In this document: positions 55,260 through 64,000 of the stretch, piece by piece
Position numbering within the stretch: position 1 is the stretch's first letter
Layout: each line of letters starts with the position of its first letter
DNA from: Labrys sedimenti
GTDB taxonomy: Bacteria > Pseudomonadota > Alphaproteobacteria > Rhizobiales > Labraceae
Assembly (NCBI RefSeq): GCF_034424805.1
Contig: NZ_JAXOUF010000015.1
Span: forward strand, 50,047-114,046
DNA: 64,000 bases
Direction: 5' to 3'
Translations under genes and position numbers: made by a program
Notes under the pieces: generated by a model
What the model was told of the DNA's origin: nothing
Seen by the model: the letters and a program-made list of their open reading frames with translations, nothing else
Database searches by the model: none

Positions 55260-55955
55260 ATGCTGCTGACGCCCACTGAACTGGAACGCCTTACCATCTT
55301 CACCGCAGCCGAGCTGGCCCGCAAGAGACGCGCGAAGGGCCTGAAGCTCAATTATCCCGAAGCCGTGGCCTTGATTTCCGACGAGATCCTCGAAGGCGCG
55401 CGCGAGGGGCGCTCGGTGGCGGAAATGATGGCGCTGGGATCGCAAATTCTTACGCAGGACGACGTCATGCCCGGTGTCGCCGCCATGCTTCCGATGTTGC
55501 AGGTGGAGGCAACATTCAAGGACGGCACCAAGCTGGTCACGGTTCACGACCCCCTGCGTCCCGCACCCGACGGCCCTCTCGACGGTTTCGAGCCGGGAGA
55601 AATCGTCAGCGAGGAAGGCGAGATCGAGCTCAATGCCGGCAGGGAGAAGCGGGCGCTCCGGGTGATCAATACCGGCGACCGTCCCGTGCAGATCGGCTCC
55701 CACTACCATTTCTTCGAGGTCAACCGGGCTCTGGAGTTCGATCGCGCCGCCGCCTTCGGCATGCGCCTCGACATCGCGGCCGGCACGGCGGTGCGCTTTG
55801 AGCCCGGACAGGAAAGGGAAGTGGAGCTCACCACTTTCGGGGGACAGCAGATGCTTTCGGGGCTGAATGCGTTGTCGGACGGCTTGGCCCGGGATCCCAA
55901 CGCCAAGGCAGCGGCACTCGAGCGTGCTCGCGCCGCCGGCTTTCGCGGCGCTTGA
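55260..55955 (+). CDS. ureAB: Fused urease gamma/beta subunit UreAB (second urease operon)
   Basis: This 231-residue fusion equals the first-operon protein in length. The gamma domain is LLTPTELERLTIFTAAELARKR through DDVMPGVAAMLPMLQVEATF. The beta domain has GEIELNAGREKRALRVINTGDRPVQIGSHYHFFEVNRALEFDRAAAFGMRLDIAAGTAVRFEPGQ. Its IGSHYHFFE motif is canonical, unlike the VRSHSHFFE of the first operon. The ATG follows AGAGGGAAG. Confidence 0.9.
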   Translation: MLLTPTELERLTIFTAAELARKRRAKGLKLNYPEAVALISDEILEGAREGRSVAEMMALGSQILTQDDVMPGVAAMLPMLQVEATFKDGTKLVTVHDPLRPAPDGPLDGFEPGEIVSEEGEIELNAGREKRALRVINTGDRPVQIGSHYHFFEVNRALEFDRAAAFGMRLDIAAGTAVRFEPGQEREVELTTFGGQQMLSGLNALSDGLARDPNAKAAALERARAAGFRGA

Positions 55956-55969
55956 AAAGGAGACGACAG

Positions 55970-57682
55970 ATGGCCTTCCTCTCCCGCCGCGACTATGCCG
56001 CGATGTATGGACCAACCACGGGCGACGGCTTCCGGCTCGGCGACACCTCGCTCGTAGCGGTGGTCGAGAAGGACTACGCCACCTATGGCGACGAGTGTCT
56101 TCATGGCGGTGGAAAGACACTGCGCGATGGCGCAGGCCTGGCCGCCGGTGTGACCAGCGCCGAGGGGGCGCTGGACTTTCTCTTGTGCAATGTCACCGTG
56201 ATCGATGCCGTGCTCGGGATCGTCAAGGGCGATCTCGGCATCAAGGAAGGGCGTATCGTCGGCATCGGCAAGGCCGGCAATCCGGCAGTCATGGACAATG
56301 TCGATCCTCGCCTGATCGTCTCGGCGGCGACGACCGTGCGGGATTGCGAGGGGCTCATCGCCACCGCCGGAGCCCTGGACGTCCACGTCCATTTCGACAG
56401 CGCCCAGCTTTGCGAGCACGCGATCGCCTCCGGCATCACCACCATGCTGGGCGGTTCGCTCGGACCCATCACCGTCGGCATCGATTGCGGCGGCGCCTTC
56501 AATGTCGGCAAGATGCTGCAGGCGGCCGAACAATGGCCGATCAATTTCGGTTTCCTCGGGCGAGGCAACTCGCACAAGCCAGCCTCGCTGGTCGAACAGA
56601 TCGAAACGGGCTGCCTCGGCCTCAAATTGCACGAGGACTGGGGCACGATGCCCGCTTCCATCGACACCTGCCTTTCGGTTGCCGAAGATATGGACTTTCC
56701 AGTCCAGATTCATACCGACACGCTGAACGAGTCCGGTTTCCTGGAAGATACGCTGGCGGCCATCAAGGAACGCACCATCCACATGTACCACACCGAGGGT
56801 GCGGGAGGCGGTCATGCGCCCGACGTCATCCGCGTTGCCGGTGTCCCCTGGTGCCTGCCGTCGTCCACCAATCCCACCAATCCCTACACGGTGAACACCT
56901 TCGACGAACATCTCGACATGACGATGGTGTGCCATCACCTCAACCCCTCGATACCCGAGGACGTGGCCTTTGCCGAAAGCCGCATCCGGGCACAGACCAT
57001 CGCCGCGGAAGATGTGCTGCACGATATCGGCGCGATCTCGATGCTGGGATCGGACAGCCAGGGCATGGGCCGCATCAACGAAGTCATCTGCAGGACCTGG
57101 CAACTCGCCGACAAGATGAAGAAGCAGCGGGGGCGCCTGCCGGAGGAGAAGACACGTCTCGGCGACAATGAGCGGATCAAGCGCTATGTCGCGAAATACA
57201 CCATCAACGCCGCCCGCACTTTCGGGATCGCCGATCATGTCGGTTCGCTCGAGGACGGCAAGATCGCCGACATTGTGGTCTGGCGGCCGGCCTTCTTCGG
57301 CATCAAGCCGGAGCTGGTCATCAAGGGCGGCTTCATCGCCTGGGGTGCGATGGGGGATAGCGCGGCCTCGCTGATGACCTGCGAACCCCTCCTGTTGCGC
57401 CCGCAATGGGGAGCGTTCGGGAGGGCCAGGCAGGCGCTCTCTGCTTGTTTCGTCAATCCGGCCGCCATCGATCGCGGATTGGCCGACACGCTCGACCTGA
57501 AGAAGCCGTTATTGCCCTCCCGCGGATCGCGGACCTTGTCCAAGAAGGACATGCTGCACAACGATGCCTGTCCCCACATCCGCGTCGATCCCCAGACCTT
57601 CGATGTCTTCGTCGACGGTGAGCTTGCCACATGTGAGCCAGCCCACGAGCTGCCGTTGGCGCAGCGCTACATGTTGAGGTGA
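55970..57682 (+). CDS. ureC: Urease alpha subunit UreC (second urease operon)
   Basis: This 570-residue protein starts at the ATG at 55970 after AAGGAGAC, with RRDYAAMYGPTTGDGFRLGDT. All canonical residues are present by eye: HVH (His134/136), LKLHEDWG (carbamylated Lys217, His219, Asp221), IHTDTLNESGF (His246), YHTEGAGGGHAPD (His272), flap MVCHHL (Cys319, His320) and SDSQGMGR (Asp360). It should hydrolyse urea to ammonia and carbamate in the cytoplasm. The substrate-side loop GSLGPITVGIDCGGAF differs from the usual GPATGTNATTCTPG, so some substrate drift cannot be excluded. Confidence 0.92.
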   Translation: MAFLSRRDYAAMYGPTTGDGFRLGDTSLVAVVEKDYATYGDECLHGGGKTLRDGAGLAAGVTSAEGALDFLLCNVTVIDAVLGIVKGDLGIKEGRIVGIGKAGNPAVMDNVDPRLIVSAATTVRDCEGLIATAGALDVHVHFDSAQLCEHAIASGITTMLGGSLGPITVGIDCGGAFNVGKMLQAAEQWPINFGFLGRGNSHKPASLVEQIETGCLGLKLHEDWGTMPASIDTCLSVAEDMDFPVQIHTDTLNESGFLEDTLAAIKERTIHMYHTEGAGGGHAPDVIRVAGVPWCLPSSTNPTNPYTVNTFDEHLDMTMVCHHLNPSIPEDVAFAESRIRAQTIAAEDVLHDIGAISMLGSDSQGMGRINEVICRTWQLADKMKKQRGRLPEEKTRLGDNERIKRYVAKYTINAARTFGIADHVGSLEDGKIADIVVWRPAFFGIKPELVIKGGFIAWGAMGDSAASLMTCEPLLLRPQWGAFGRARQALSACFVNPAAIDRGLADTLDLKKPLLPSRGSRTLSKKDMLHNDACPHIRVDPQTFDVFVDGELATCEPAHELPLAQRYMLR

Positions 57683-57686
57683 GGTC

Positions 57687-58334
57687 GTGGACACAATGCG
57701 TGAATTGACCGAGCGGGCACCATCCCGCGTGGGCGCGGCCCGTGTCGGCATCGGTGGACCAGTGGGGTCGGGCAAGACGGCGCTGATCGAGCAATTGATC
57801 CCGGCTTTCGCGGCACGGGGCGTCTCGCTGGCGGTCGTCACCAACGATCTGGTGACGGCGGAGGACGCAGAGCGGCTGCGGCGCTCCGGCCTGATCGATC
57901 CGGCGAGGGTTGCGGCAGTCGAGGCTGGCGCCTGTCCCCACACGGTCATTCGAGAGGATCCTACCCTCAACATCGCCGCTGCCGACGAATTGGAGCTGCG
58001 CTTTCCCGATGCCGAACTGATCCTGATCGAGAGCGGCGGCGACAATCTCGCCTCCACCTTCTCGCTGGATCTCGTCGATTGGTGGATGTTCGTCATCGAT
58101 GTCGCTGGAGGGGACGACATTCCCCGCAAGAACGGCCCCGGCGTGCTCAAATGCGATCTGCTGGTGATCAACAAGGCCGATCTGGCGCCCTATGTCGGCG
58201 TTGATCTCGATCGCATGACGGACGAGGCCGGCGCCGCCCGCCGGGGGCGCCCGCTGGTGCTGACCAATTGCCGGAAGGCCGAGGGCATCGGCGCAATCGT
58301 GGACCGCATCCTGGCCGATGTGTTGTTCCGATGA
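57687..58334 (+). CDS. ureG: Urease accessory GTPase UreG (second urease operon)
   Basis: This 215-residue GTPase has P-loop GIGGPVGSGKTALIEQ, CPH in VEAGACPHTVIRED, LIESGGDNLASTFS and NKADL. I chose the GTG at 57687 behind GAGGTGAGG; an ATG nine bases on (MRELTERAPS) is possible. Its core is strongly similar to the first-operon UreG. The stop overlaps ureD. Confidence 0.9.
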   Translation: MDTMRELTERAPSRVGAARVGIGGPVGSGKTALIEQLIPAFAARGVSLAVVTNDLVTAEDAERLRRSGLIDPARVAAVEAGACPHTVIREDPTLNIAAADELELRFPDAELILIESGGDNLASTFSLDLVDWWMFVIDVAGGDDIPRKNGPGVLKCDLLVINKADLAPYVGVDLDRMTDEAGAARRGRPLVLTNCRKAEGIGAIVDRILADVLFR

Positions 58335-59206
58335 CGCAGCATTGGCAGCCACCATCGCTGCATGGCGATCCGGCCGTGCACCTCCTGGCCGAGCATCGGG
58401 GCCGTTTCGAACTGGACTTCATCCGGCACGGCGCGAGAACGACGCTCGCACGGCAGTTCGTCTCCTACCCATTTCATTTGACGCGGCCCTTCCGGCTGGA
58501 TCCCGCCATTCCCTCCCTGCTCACGCTCTATCAGCAATCGTCGTCCGGAGGTCTCTATCGGGGGGAACGGCTCTCATGCCGATTTCGAGTCGGGGAGGGT
58601 GCTGCCGCTCACATAACCACCCAAGCCGCCACGATCGTTCATGACTGCCAGGGCAGGCCCGCTCATCAGGGGGCTGTCATCCAGGTCGACGCCGGCGCTT
58701 TTCTGGCCTATGCGCCCGATCCGCTGGTGCTCTTTCCAGGTGCGTCTTTTGCAGCCAGCCTTGAGGCGAAGCTGGAGGATGACGCGGTCGTGTTCCTTTG
58801 CGATGCATTCACCACGCATGATCCTCAGGCGGAAGGGCGTCGCTTCGACCGGCTCAGTTCGGATGTGGTGATCCGCAATTCGAGCGGAATGCTGGTCGTC
58901 CGTGACTGTTTCAAGCTCAACGGCGAGGCACTGTGCGAACGGACTTCGCCGATGGGACTCTGGCAGGTCATGGCGAGCTATCTCGTCCTCGGTCCTCCTT
59001 CCCGTCTTCCATCCCTAGCCGAGCTTCAGCGTTCGCATGTCGAGGGCCGTTCGATTCTTGGTGTGAGCGCCCTCCCCAACGCGGCCGGTTGGGGCATCCG
59101 CTGTCTTGCCGCAGATGCGATCGCAGCTCGGAAAACCTCCGACCGGCTGTTCTCACTGTGTTGCCAGGCTGCGTTCGGCCATTCCCCCATGCCCCGGAGA
59201 AAATGA
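58331..59206 (+). CDS. ureD: Urease accessory protein UreD/UreH (second urease operon)
   Basis: This 291-residue UreD has LTLYQQSSSGGLYRGERLSCRF, AAHITTQAATIVHDC, YAPDPLVLFPGASF and a C-terminal SVLPNxxGWGIRCLAADA-like region (here SALPNAAGWGIRCLAADA). The ATHIT/S-type segment and FPGA loop are typical of UreD. The start overlaps the ureG stop (ATGA). Confidence 0.88.
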   Translation: MTQHWQPPSLHGDPAVHLLAEHRGRFELDFIRHGARTTLARQFVSYPFHLTRPFRLDPAIPSLLTLYQQSSSGGLYRGERLSCRFRVGEGAAAHITTQAATIVHDCQGRPAHQGAVIQVDAGAFLAYAPDPLVLFPGASFAASLEAKLEDDAVVFLCDAFTTHDPQAEGRRFDRLSSDVVIRNSSGMLVVRDCFKLNGEALCERTSPMGLWQVMASYLVLGPPSRLPSLAELQRSHVEGRSILGVSALPNAAGWGIRCLAADAIAARKTSDRLFSLCCQAAFGHSPMPRRK

Positions 59207-59247
59207 AGCCTCAGGGGCCGCTGACTGATTTCGAAAGGAGATAGCCC

Positions 59248-59850
59248 ATGAAATCCCGCTGCACCGTTCCATTGCTTGCTGCGATCCTTGTCGGCGCCAT
59301 GACAGTCGCTGCCAATGCCCATACGGGCATCGGCGATACCAGCGGGCTCGCGCATGGTTTCCTGCACCCTGTCAGTGGACCGGACCATATCCTGGCCATG
59401 GTCGCCGTCGGATTGTTTGCCGCTCAACTGGGCGGGCGGGCGATCTGGCTCGTTCCCTTGAGCTTTGTGGCCGTCATGGCATTCGGCGGAGTATTGGGAC
59501 TGGCCGGCGTAACGTTGCCGTTTGTCGAACTGGGCATCGGCCTTTCCGTCCTCGTGCTGGGTGCTGCCGTTGCCTTTCGGCTGCGCGCGGCAGTGCCTGT
59601 CGCCATGGGACTCGTCGGCTTTTTTGCAGTCTTCCATGGTTATGCGCATGGCGCCGAGATGCCTGAGAATATCGGCGGCTTCACCTATGGCGTGGGCTTC
59701 ATGCTCGGGACCGCCATGCTGCATGCCATTGGCGTGGGAGCCGGCCTTGCCGTCGGCAGATCGCAAAACGGCCGCGGAGAACTCTTCGTCCGTTCGGCCG
59801 GAGCCCTTATTGCGATCACCGGTGCGGCTTTCCTCGGTGGGCTTGCCTGA
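59248..59850 (+). CDS. ureJ: HupE/UreJ-family nickel permease
   Basis: This 200-residue membrane protein has a cleavable or first-span N-terminus (LLAAILVGAMTVAANAHT), the family motif GFLHPVSGPDHILAMVAVG and the second histidine motif FHGYAHGAEMP, with about six spans. HupE/UreJ proteins take up nickel for hydrogenase or urease. It lies 41 bases after ureD behind GAAAGGAG, so it belongs to the second urease operon and supplies its metal. The first operon has no such gene in view. Confidence 0.87.
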   Translation: MKSRCTVPLLAAILVGAMTVAANAHTGIGDTSGLAHGFLHPVSGPDHILAMVAVGLFAAQLGGRAIWLVPLSFVAVMAFGGVLGLAGVTLPFVELGIGLSVLVLGAAVAFRLRAAVPVAMGLVGFFAVFHGYAHGAEMPENIGGFTYGVGFMLGTAMLHAIGVGAGLAVGRSQNGRGELFVRSAGALIAITGAAFLGGLA

Positions 59851-60062
59851 AAGGGCCGCGCAGGCGTCCTGCTCCAGCGGCAGTGCAAACGTCGTGCGCT
59901 CGTGTCGATTATTGCGCAAGGACATAAGCGGGCGTCATCGATGGGGAGCCGGCCGGCGTGTCTACGTCCGCGTTCGAGCCGGCGCCTCCTTCCCGTTGGA
60001 GCGCATGCACGGCTCAAGCCAAAACAACGTCATTGAGCAATTTGGCCTGTGGGAGAGCTAGG

Positions 60063-60653
60063 TTGTCGGTAAGAATAAAGAAGGAACGCCTTCCGGTCGC
60101 GATCGGTCGAGAGTTACGGGTCTGCCGGGAACGCGAAGGAATCTCCGCTGTCGATCTTGCACGTGCGGCTCAAATTTCCGGCGGCACCTTGTCGAAGATT
60201 GAACGAGGCACCATCACCGCATCCCTGACGATCATACAGTCCTTGGCAAGAATTCTTGGCGTTTCATTGTCTACGTTGATAAAAAGGACGGAAAGGTGTC
60301 GTAAGATCATCTTTGTCAGGCATGCCGACGTGATAGGATCAGGTGTGTTCCCTGTCCAGAAGGGCGTCTACAACTTAGATCTCGGTTCAGTTGATTCTTA
60401 TAAAGATTTTCTTCAAGCTACGCCTTCTTTGATGGTGATTTACGATGAGGACTATTCCAGTCCATCATCTCAAGGGAAGGGTTATGTTTTAATCTTCATG
60501 CTGGAGGGTGAAATGATATATCGCTATGGCTCGGATAATCATAGATTGAAATCAGGAGATAGTCTGTTCTTCGATGCTGAAATTTGGCATGGCCTTGCCA
60601 AAACTGTCAAAGCCCCTCTCAAGTTTCTACAAATCAATACATGTTCCAGATAA
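60063..60653 (+). CDS. XRE-family regulator with C-terminal cupin domain
   Basis: This 196-residue protein starts at a TTG behind GGGAGAG. It has an N-terminal helix-turn-helix (IGRELRVCREREGISAVDLARAAQISGGTLSKIERGTITASLTIIQSLARILGV) and a C-terminal cupin (VLIFMLEGEMIYRYGSDNHRLKSGDSLFFDAEIWHGL). Such regulators often sense small polar ligands of nitrogen metabolism. The cupin half is clearly more AT-rich than the neighbours, hinting at separate origin. It lies about 210 bases after the nickel permease and may regulate nearby genes. Confidence 0.82.
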   Translation: MSVRIKKERLPVAIGRELRVCREREGISAVDLARAAQISGGTLSKIERGTITASLTIIQSLARILGVSLSTLIKRTERCRKIIFVRHADVIGSGVFPVQKGVYNLDLGSVDSYKDFLQATPSLMVIYDEDYSSPSSQGKGYVLIFMLEGEMIYRYGSDNHRLKSGDSLFFDAEIWHGLAKTVKAPLKFLQINTCSR

Positions 60654-61284
60654 TAAGTATTGTGTAGGGGTTTGTTTCGTTCGAATAGCATTGCCGCCTG
60701 TGTCCACTAAGTTATTGCCACACTATGTTGAATTCGCCGTGAAACGGGAAGGGAGGTGTCCGACCGTCGCCAGGAGCGGCCCGTCTCATGCGGCGGCTTT
60801 CTCGATTTGCGAATGAAGCATTGATGGATTTGGCACGAGCCCGCATTGGCTGGCCAGCGCAGCTGGCGGGTCGAGATGGCCCCTTATGTCTCTCTCGGTC
60901 ATATGGGCATACGCAACCAGTTTGATCGTAAGTCACTAACCGTCCAGGTCTGGTCACCCGGGCGGTTTTTAATTCTGGATACTTTCCTAGTCGCAGCGGG
61001 GATGCCTCGATTTGGATAGAGCTGCGAGCCGCCGAGCGGCTGAAATATCGATGCAATATTTCTCCCGTCGAATCGAGATAGCACGGCCTGGGACCCGTCG
61101 CCGGACGGGCAGTTGGCGCGAAATGGCAAGACTGACGGTCTGCCTTTGCTCGAAAAGGTCCGAGCAAGTTCGTTTGCCGATCAGATCGTGATGGGTTGGA
61201 CAGTGCTTGAGTTGTCCCGTGCCGCACTTTGTGGAATCGCTCCACGTCGCTACTCCGCGCGGCCTTGAATGGAGAGGTATGCTT
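60654..61284. other. Intergenic region without a recognisable gene
   Basis: About 630 bases with only short, unconvincing frames on both strands. Composition changes from AT-rich to GC-rich near 60730. GGAGAGG at 61271 is the ribosome-binding site for the next gene. Nothing else could be supported. Confidence 0.5.
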
Positions 61285-62319
61285 ATGTTCCGCTTGGTTG
61301 GGATCGGTCTCGCATTTGCTTCAATCGCACTGACCGGTGGAGCATTCGCCCAGGCGCCGAACAGCACAATGCCGGTCACGGTCGACAATTTCCTCCGCGC
61401 TGAAACCGACCATTATCTCGCGATGAATGCAAAGGTCATCGGTGGACTGGGCAAGTTTCAGCATTCCCGAGAGCCCGCGTCGATCGACAATCAAACCGTC
61501 ATTCGCATGAACCGGGATACGCTCTATTCGTTTGCGGTGTTTGATCTCGCCGGCGGTCCGGTCACGCTCTCGCTGCCTGATGCCGGCAAACGCTACATGT
61601 CGATGATGGTCGTTGACCAGGACCACTACCTGCCGATCGTCGCCTACGGTACAGAGCCGGTGATCCTGACGCAGAAGTCGGTCGGCACCCGATATGCCTT
61701 CGTAGCCGTCCGGACATTGGTCGATCCCAACGATCCGAAAGATCTCGACGAAGTCCACAGGCTTCAGGATGCGATCAAGGTCGGCCAGAAGGAGGCGGGC
61801 GAACTCGATCTTCCGAACTGGGACGAAGCCAGTCTCACCGATATCCGTAATGCACTGCTCGCCTTGGCGAAACATCAGTCATCTTTCCGTGGCGCCTTTG
61901 GAGCTCGCGGCAAGGTCGATCCGATCCAGCACTTGATCGGCACAGCCGCCGGATGGGGCGGTATTCCGGAGAGGGACGCCACCTATGTGAGCTTCACTCC
62001 CGCGAAAAACGATGGCCAGACAGTGCACACCCTCAACGTGCCGGCGCATGTGCCGGTAAAGGATTTCTGGTCTGTCAGCGTCTACAACCCAAAGGGCTTC
62101 TTCGAGAAAAACGCCTACAACGCCTATTCGATCAACAGCATTACCGCCAAGAAGAATACGGACGGTTCGGTGACAATCCAGTTCGGCGGCTGTGACGGCA
62201 AGATCCCCAACTGCCTGCCGATCGTCGAGGGTTGGAACTACACCACGCGGCTCTATCGTCCAGAGCAATCCATTGTCAGCGGGACGTGGAAGGTTCCGGA
62301 AGCAAGCCCCTTGAACTGA
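61285..62319 (+). CDS. Secreted DUF1254/DUF1214-type protein
   Basis: This 344-residue protein has a signal peptide (cut after TGGAFA). The DUF1254 part follows (ETDHYLAMNAK, NRDTLYSFAVFDLAGGPVTLSLPDAGKRYMSMMVVDQDHY), then the DUF1214 part (VPVKDFWSVSVYNPKGFFEKNAYNAYSINS, and WNYTTRLYRPEQSIVSGTWKVPEAS). Function of this family is unknown. I chose ATG 61285 because GGAGAGG is seven bases upstream; ATG 61279 is too close to it. The gene stands alone. Confidence 0.83.
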   Translation: MFRLVGIGLAFASIALTGGAFAQAPNSTMPVTVDNFLRAETDHYLAMNAKVIGGLGKFQHSREPASIDNQTVIRMNRDTLYSFAVFDLAGGPVTLSLPDAGKRYMSMMVVDQDHYLPIVAYGTEPVILTQKSVGTRYAFVAVRTLVDPNDPKDLDEVHRLQDAIKVGQKEAGELDLPNWDEASLTDIRNALLALAKHQSSFRGAFGARGKVDPIQHLIGTAAGWGGIPERDATYVSFTPAKNDGQTVHTLNVPAHVPVKDFWSVSVYNPKGFFEKNAYNAYSINSITAKKNTDGSVTIQFGGCDGKIPNCLPIVEGWNYTTRLYRPEQSIVSGTWKVPEASPLN

Positions 62320-62562
62320 GCCTCAAGGGAGAAGCAGGCCGATTTTGTTGCAGCGGCGACATGAAGTCACGACCACGCTAGCTGGGGGCAAACCGCCAAG
62401 CTCTCGAATTGTCCCGCAATGACAGTATCGGATCATCGGCCTGCCTCGCCGAGGCCATCATACGATTGGTCTTCCGCTTGCTTGAACACGCTATTCTTGC
62501 GTGCCCATGATCTCTCTGCGTCGGACGGGCGCGCAGAAGGGGCTCACCCGGCCGGAATTGCC

Positions 62563-63396
62563 CTATTGTTCGGACAAGGCGGTAGCCTCGGCTGCACAGT
62601 CGGTTGTAGGAGCGGCGTGCCTTGCCTTCGCTGCCTCTACTTCCGCTTTGGCCGCCTCGAGGTCGGCAAGGAAGGCTGGGTTGGTCTGCAGGCGTGCAAC
62701 GGTGGCCGCGCCCATGATGCGTCCGGCATCGACATCGCTCTGCCAGTGCGCGTTGCAGATCACGCGGCTCTGCCCGAAGGCGATGCCGCGCTGGAACAGT
62801 TGGTTGGAACGTTCGGGATTGATCTGCGCGAAGATAAGGGCCCAGCCCCAGCCGGCCGCGGTATGGCCTGACGGATAGGACCCGTCCGTCCGTAGAATGG
62901 CTTCCTGATCCGCCCTGCATGTCGCCTCATTGTGAAGGACGAAGGGGCGAACCCGGTTGTACTTGTTCTTCACGCCATAGGTGGACAGTCCGAGATCGGA
63001 CAACACTTTGCGCATCATCGCATAGAGCCGCGGGGTTTGCTTTTCATCGATCTTGATACCCATCGCGCAGGAAAAATTGTCGGCCGCTTGCGGGAAGGCG
63101 AGATCGGCGTCGGTATAGGCGAGGTTCCAGCGGGCGGTGCCACGCAGCGGGATCGTCGCTTTGCGTGCCTCCTCGTCCCTGGCCAGCGCTGCCGAATCCT
63201 TCTCGGGTGGCGGCCCGAGAAGGACCAGGCTGTCCGGCAGATCGGATTTCTCCAGATAGCCCGGCGCGATCTTGAAATGCGGATCGGTGACGTCGGGCTG
63301 GGCCGCCCCCGATTGCGCGAAGGCCTGCCCGCAGAGTGCGAGCAGTGCAAGTGCGGAAACACTTGCGGCCCGAACCGCATTCCCCGTCATGGACAT
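62563..63396 (-). CDS. phoN: Class A non-specific acid phosphatase (PhoN/PAP2 type)
   Basis: This 277-residue protein starts at the ATG at 63396 behind AAGGA and has a signal peptide (ALLALCGQAFA). It carries the full acid-phosphatase signature: KNKYNRVRP (K-x6-RP), GSYPSGHTAAGW (PSGH) and SRVICNAHWQSD (SR-x5-H-x3-D). The C-terminus is an Ala/Glu-rich helix. It acts in the periplasm, releasing phosphate from diverse monoesters through a phosphohistidine. It is convergent with the DUF1254 gene. Confidence 0.9.
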   Translation of the reverse strand: MSMTGNAVRAASVSALALLALCGQAFAQSGAAQPDVTDPHFKIAPGYLEKSDLPDSLVLLGPPPEKDSAALARDEEARKATIPLRGTARWNLAYTDADLAFPQAADNFSCAMGIKIDEKQTPRLYAMMRKVLSDLGLSTYGVKNKYNRVRPFVLHNEATCRADQEAILRTDGSYPSGHTAAGWGWALIFAQINPERSNQLFQRGIAFGQSRVICNAHWQSDVDAGRIMGAATVARLQTNPAFLADLEAAKAEVEAAKARHAAPTTDCAAEATALSEQ

Positions 63397-63437
63397 TCCT
63401 ATTCCTTTCAATATCGCGGAGATAATAGACTGCGCAG

Positions 63438-64000
63438 TCAAAATCGATATGTTACCGCCATGACCGGACCATGCTGCGTCACGTCGTACGAAAAGTCGCC
63501 CTTGCGATAATCGACATGGAGCGCCCGGTAGCCCGCTCTCAACGTCAAGCTCTCGCTCCAGGCGTAGTTGACGCTGCCCAGGGCCTGCCAAGTGAACTTT
63601 GAGCCGATATCAAAGCCGCCGACATCACCGGCCACCGTCAAGGTCCACGGGCCGCCAAGCTTGATCCCCAGCCGTGCGCCGACGATGGGATCCGCCCACA
63701 TCTCGGAATCGCGGTGATCGATGCGAAGATTGGCCAGGCCCGGCTGGATCTCCAGTCTGTTGTTCAGGTTCCAGAACCGCACGCCGCCGCCGACATCCAG
63801 CGAAACGGTCGGGCCCTCATAGACGCGATGAAGGACCGAGCCCTGAACGGTCGCGGTCTGGGAACGTAGCTTCACCGAGGAAAAGAAGGGACCCGGCAGC
63901 GCGCCGGCAGAACTGACTTGGGAAAACTGCCCATCGACCAGAAAGCTCCAGCGGCCGACACGCATTTCCAGCGAGGCCATCATTGCGCCGTTGAGCTCCT
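63438..64000 (-). CDS. Outer-membrane beta-barrel protein (C-terminal part)
   Basis: The frame is open to the window edge and ends at 63438, leaving about 187 residues. Alternating strands (WSFLVDGQFSQVS, TVSLDVGGGVRFWNLNN, WTLTVAGDVGGFDIGSKFTWQALGSVNYAWSESLTLRAGYRALHVDYR) and the terminal MAVTYRF with final Phe indicate a BAM-inserted barrel. The start is outside the window. It is followed after about 40 bases by the acid-phosphatase gene on the same strand. Confidence 0.75.
   Translation of the reverse strand, partial: ELNGAMMASLEMRVGRWSFLVDGQFSQVSSAGALPGPFFSSVKLRSQTATVQGSVLHRVYEGPTVSLDVGGGVRFWNLNNRLEIQPGLANLRIDHRDSEMWADPIVGARLGIKLGGPWTLTVAGDVGGFDIGSKFTWQALGSVNYAWSESLTLRAGYRALHVDYRKGDFSYDVTQHGPVMAVTYRF

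Noticed and set aside
55703..57406. A 567-codon open frame antisense to the second ureC
   Set aside because: It mirrors ureC codons and shows no protein-family pattern.
60712..61245. A 177-codon minus-strand frame after the XRE-cupin gene
   Set aside because: Arginine- and serine-rich shadow composition with no recognised domain or start signal.

Overview
The window is a high-GC bacterial chromosome segment whose gene content points to an alphaproteobacterium of the Hyphomicrobiales (Rhizobiales). Pointers are the UreA-UreB fusions, Omp31/RopB-type porin, MocR/enolase/Pot operon, frequent TTG/GTG starts, ATGA-type gene overlaps, and palindromic intergenic repeats of rhizobial type. No rRNA, tRNA or CRISPR array was seen.

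Layout. (1) 1-11.5 kb: the end of a urea/amide-type ABC importer (binding protein, two permeases, two ATPases), an amidase-signature enzyme, a small ABM-fold protein, and a full urease operon (ureE-F-AB-C-G-D). Its UreC is atypical in the active-site flap. (2) 11.7-25.5 kb: a bestrophin, then a stress/low-oxygen island: YdeP-like molybdopterin oxidoreductase, cyanide-insensitive-type bd oxidase (cydA frameshifted) with a 38-residue DUF2474 protein, GrpE, DnaK, CbpA-like DnaJ, CbpM, a sigma-54 response regulator broken by a deletion, a permease fragment, and a tandem UspA. A consensus sigma-54 promoter with two upstream GGACA-N3-TGTC sites precedes dnaK, and the same paired site precedes the ydeP-like gene. 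(3) 25.6-33 kb: a decayed, partly AT-rich zone with a FAD-oxidoreductase pseudogene, two near-duplicate REC-wHTH regulators around a LuxR-type regulator, insertion-sequence remnants and a porin-like protein. (4) 33-37.6 kb: a 1215-residue autotransporter and an L,D-transpeptidase lipoprotein. (5) 37.8-46.3 kb: a MocR regulator divergent from an enolase-superfamily enzyme, an aldehyde dehydrogenase and a complete polyamine-type ABC importer. (6) 46.4-59.9 kb: a potD relic, then an AmiC-like sensor, an AmiR-like ANTAR antiterminator, an RNA leader ending in a terminator, a complete urtABCDE-like importer, a second full urease operon and a HupE/UreJ nickel permease. (7) 60-64 kb: an XRE-cupin regulator, a DUF1254-type protein, a class A acid phosphatase and the end of an outer-membrane barrel protein.

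How it fits together. The two urease clusters each pair a branched-chain/urea-family importer with a nickel hydrolase and its whole maturation set, so each looks like a self-contained take-up-and-hydrolyse unit for a small amide or urea-like compound. The second appears to be switched on by ligand sensing (AmiC), release of AmiR, and antitermination in the 48.8 kb leader. The most distinctive signals are this ANTAR-controlled urease operon, the divergent UreC of the first operon, and the paired GGACA-N3-TGTC sites with a sigma-54 promoter in the chaperone island.
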